This document shows positions 62,874 through 64,000 of a DNA stretch of 64,000 bases, one piece after another. The notes beneath the pieces are model-generated. The model had not been told where the DNA came from. It saw nothing but the letters and a program-made list of their open reading frames with translations, and searched no databases. Position 1 is the stretch's first letter. Every line of letters starts with the position of its first letter. Origin of the DNA: Streptomyces sp. DHE7-1 (GTDB lineage Bacteria > Actinomycetota > Actinomycetes > Streptomycetales > Streptomycetaceae); the NCBI GenBank assembly GCA_016432725.1, contig JACJDG010000003.1:5362001-5426000 (forward strand), in the 5' to 3' direction. The translations under genes and the position numbers were made by a program.

Positions 62874-63737
62874 ATGCCAGAAGCAGCTTCCGCCCCCTCC
62901 CCGTCGCGGGCCGTGATCGGCGACAGCGAGTTCGACCGTGACACGGCGGTCACCCGGCGCGAGACCGGTGTCTACGACATCGACCTCTCGGCCGGCTGGA
63001 CCATCATCAACGCCGTCAACGGCGGCTATCTGCTGGCCGTCCTCGGCAGGGCCCTCGCGGACACCCTCCCGCACCCGGACCCCTTCACGGTCTCCGCGCA
63101 CTACCTGACCGCCTCCCAGCCGGGCCCGGCGGTCGTCCGCACCCAGACCGTCCGCACCGGCCGCACCCTCTCCACGGGCCAGGCCTCGCTCCTCCAGTAC
63201 GACGACGCGGGCAACGAGGTCGAGCGGATCCGTGTCCTCGCCTCGTACGGTGACCTCGCCGGCCTGCCCGACGACGTCCGTACGACGGCCACCCCGCCGG
63301 CGATCCCGCCGCTGGACCAGTGCTTCGGCCCGCAGGACGGCCCCGCCCCGGTCGAGGGCAGCTCGGCCATCGCCGACCGGCTGATGCTCAAGCTGGACCC
63401 CGCCACCCTCGGCTGGGCGCTCGGCGCGCCCTCCGGCAAGGGCGAGATGCGGGCCTGGTTCGGGCTGGCCGACGGCCGCGACGCCGACCCGCTCTCGCTG
63501 CTGCTCGCGGTGGACGCGCTGCCGCCCACCGCCTTCGAGATCGGCCTCAAGGGCTGGGTGCCCACGGTGGAACTCACCGTCCACGTCCGGCACCGCCCGG
63601 CCCCCGGACCGCTGCGGGTGTCGATCACCACCCGCAACCTGGCCGGCGGGTTCCTGGAGGAGGACGCCGAGGTCTGGGACAGCGCGGACCGGCTGGTCGC
63701 CCAGTCCCGGCAGCTCGCCCGGGTCAGGCTCGGCTGA
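62874..63737 (+). CDS. Thioesterase family protein (double hotdog acyl-CoA thioesterase)
   Basis: 287 residues. Two hotdog halves of the acyl-CoA thioesterase II-like type: YDIDLSAGWTIINAVNGGYLLAVLGRAL, TVSAHYLTASQPGPAVV, RTLSTGQASLLQ, then WFGLADGRDADPLSLLLAVDALPP and TVELTVHVR. Likely hydrolyses acyl-CoA. ATG 62874 is favoured: TACCGT ends 6 bases before it and no ribosome site is seen, so the mRNA may be leaderless. Overlaps the convergent partial gene by 14 bases. Confidence 0.88.
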   Translation: MPEAASAPSPSRAVIGDSEFDRDTAVTRRETGVYDIDLSAGWTIINAVNGGYLLAVLGRALADTLPHPDPFTVSAHYLTASQPGPAVVRTQTVRTGRTLSTGQASLLQYDDAGNEVERIRVLASYGDLAGLPDDVRTTATPPAIPPLDQCFGPQDGPAPVEGSSAIADRLMLKLDPATLGWALGAPSGKGEMRAWFGLADGRDADPLSLLLAVDALPPTAFEIGLKGWVPTVELTVHVRHRPAPGPLRVSITTRNLAGGFLEEDAEVWDSADRLVAQSRQLARVRLG

Positions 63738-64000
63738 GCGGGGTGCGGCCCAGCCAGGCCGCCAGCCGCTCGTAGGTACCGGCGCCCTCGGGGGCGCCGG
63801 TACGGGCGGCGAACGGCGTGGCGGCGTCCCGCGGCCTCGAGTCGGGCAGCACCCGGCGGGCGTTGGCGAGCGAGAACTCGGCCAGTTCCGGGTCGAGTTC
63901 CCACGGGTGGCCGAGGGCCTCGGCGAGGTCCCAGGTGTGCGTCACGATCTCCATCACATAGCCCGACAGCGCCGCGTGGCCCGGGACCTCGCCCCACGGC
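63724..64000 (-). CDS. TIGR03086-type metal-binding protein, C-terminal part (cut by window edge)
   Basis: The frame is open at 64000; only the last 91 residues are visible. WGEVPGHAALSGYVMEIVTH and TWDLAEALGHPWELDPELAE are typical of the C-terminal half of TIGR03086 proteins in the mycothiol-dependent maleylpyruvate isomerase (DinB-like) superfamily. The His in VTHTWDLA would be a metal ligand. Convergent with the thioesterase gene. Confidence 0.8.
   Translation of the reverse strand, partial: PWGEVPGHAALSGYVMEIVTHTWDLAEALGHPWELDPELAEFSLANARRVLPDSRPRDAATPFAARTGAPEGAGTYERLAAWLGRTPLSRA

Overview
This 64 kb window is Streptomyces chromosome, or that of a very close actinomycete. It is very GC-rich with strong third-position GC. 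Genes often start with GTG or TTG and overlap by 4 bases (ATGA/GTGA). It carries the GlgE maltosyltransferase pathway, many secreted proteases, an EF-hand protein and a glycine-riboswitch gcv operon. From memory, the gene order resembles the S. coelicolor core region around SCO5440-SCO5480; this was not checked against a database. No tRNA, rRNA, IS element, CRISPR array or biosynthetic cluster was seen.

Layout. 1-10.7 kb: alpha-glucan block, with glgE-treS-mak-glgB on the minus strand and glgP divergent. 10.7-17.3 kb: a DUF1990 protein and three tandem secreted M4 metallopeptidases that share promoter and upstream elements. 17.6-24.8 kb: four ABC half-exporters in one operon, forming two asymmetric pairs. 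25.1-28.6 kb: an ABC-2 exporter with a NarL-type two-component system. 28.7-31 kb: glgX. 31.2-33.8 kb: two L,D-transpeptidases. 33.98-34.27 kb: an 80-82 bp tandem repeat running up to an enoyl-CoA hydratase. 35-42.7 kb: an anti-sigma-type ATPase, a deacetylase-like lipoprotein plus beta-propeller pair, a GNAT enzyme, an EF-hand protein, an NADP-binding oxidoreductase, a GH25 muramidase, a PLC-like protein and a LuxR-type regulator. 43.1-44.9 kb: a secreted M28 aminopeptidase. 45-49.6 kb: riboswitch-gcvT-gcvH-glyA-sdaA. 49.7-52.3 kb: a P-loop protein and two SseB-like proteins. 52.6-59.3 kb: an oligopeptide ABC importer (C-A-B-D-F order). 59.4-64 kb: an M1 peptidase, a TRIC-like membrane protein, an esterase, a thioesterase and a partial TIGR03086-type protein.

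How it fits together. TreS, Mak, GlgE, GlgB, GlgP and GlgX build and degrade alpha-glucan through trehalose and maltose 1-phosphate. The secreted M4, M28 and M1 peptidases and the oligopeptide importer form a peptide-scavenging set. The gcv operon channels glycine through serine to pyruvate.

Caution: twelve conserved genes carry 14 apparent one-base deletions, all explainable as one base lost from a C or G run. I treat these as likely sequence errors and annotate each gene across the break. The most interesting signals are the shared promoter architecture of the three M4 genes, the ABC pair with one fully degenerate ATP site, the tandem repeat, and the long acidic tail on the importer ATPase.
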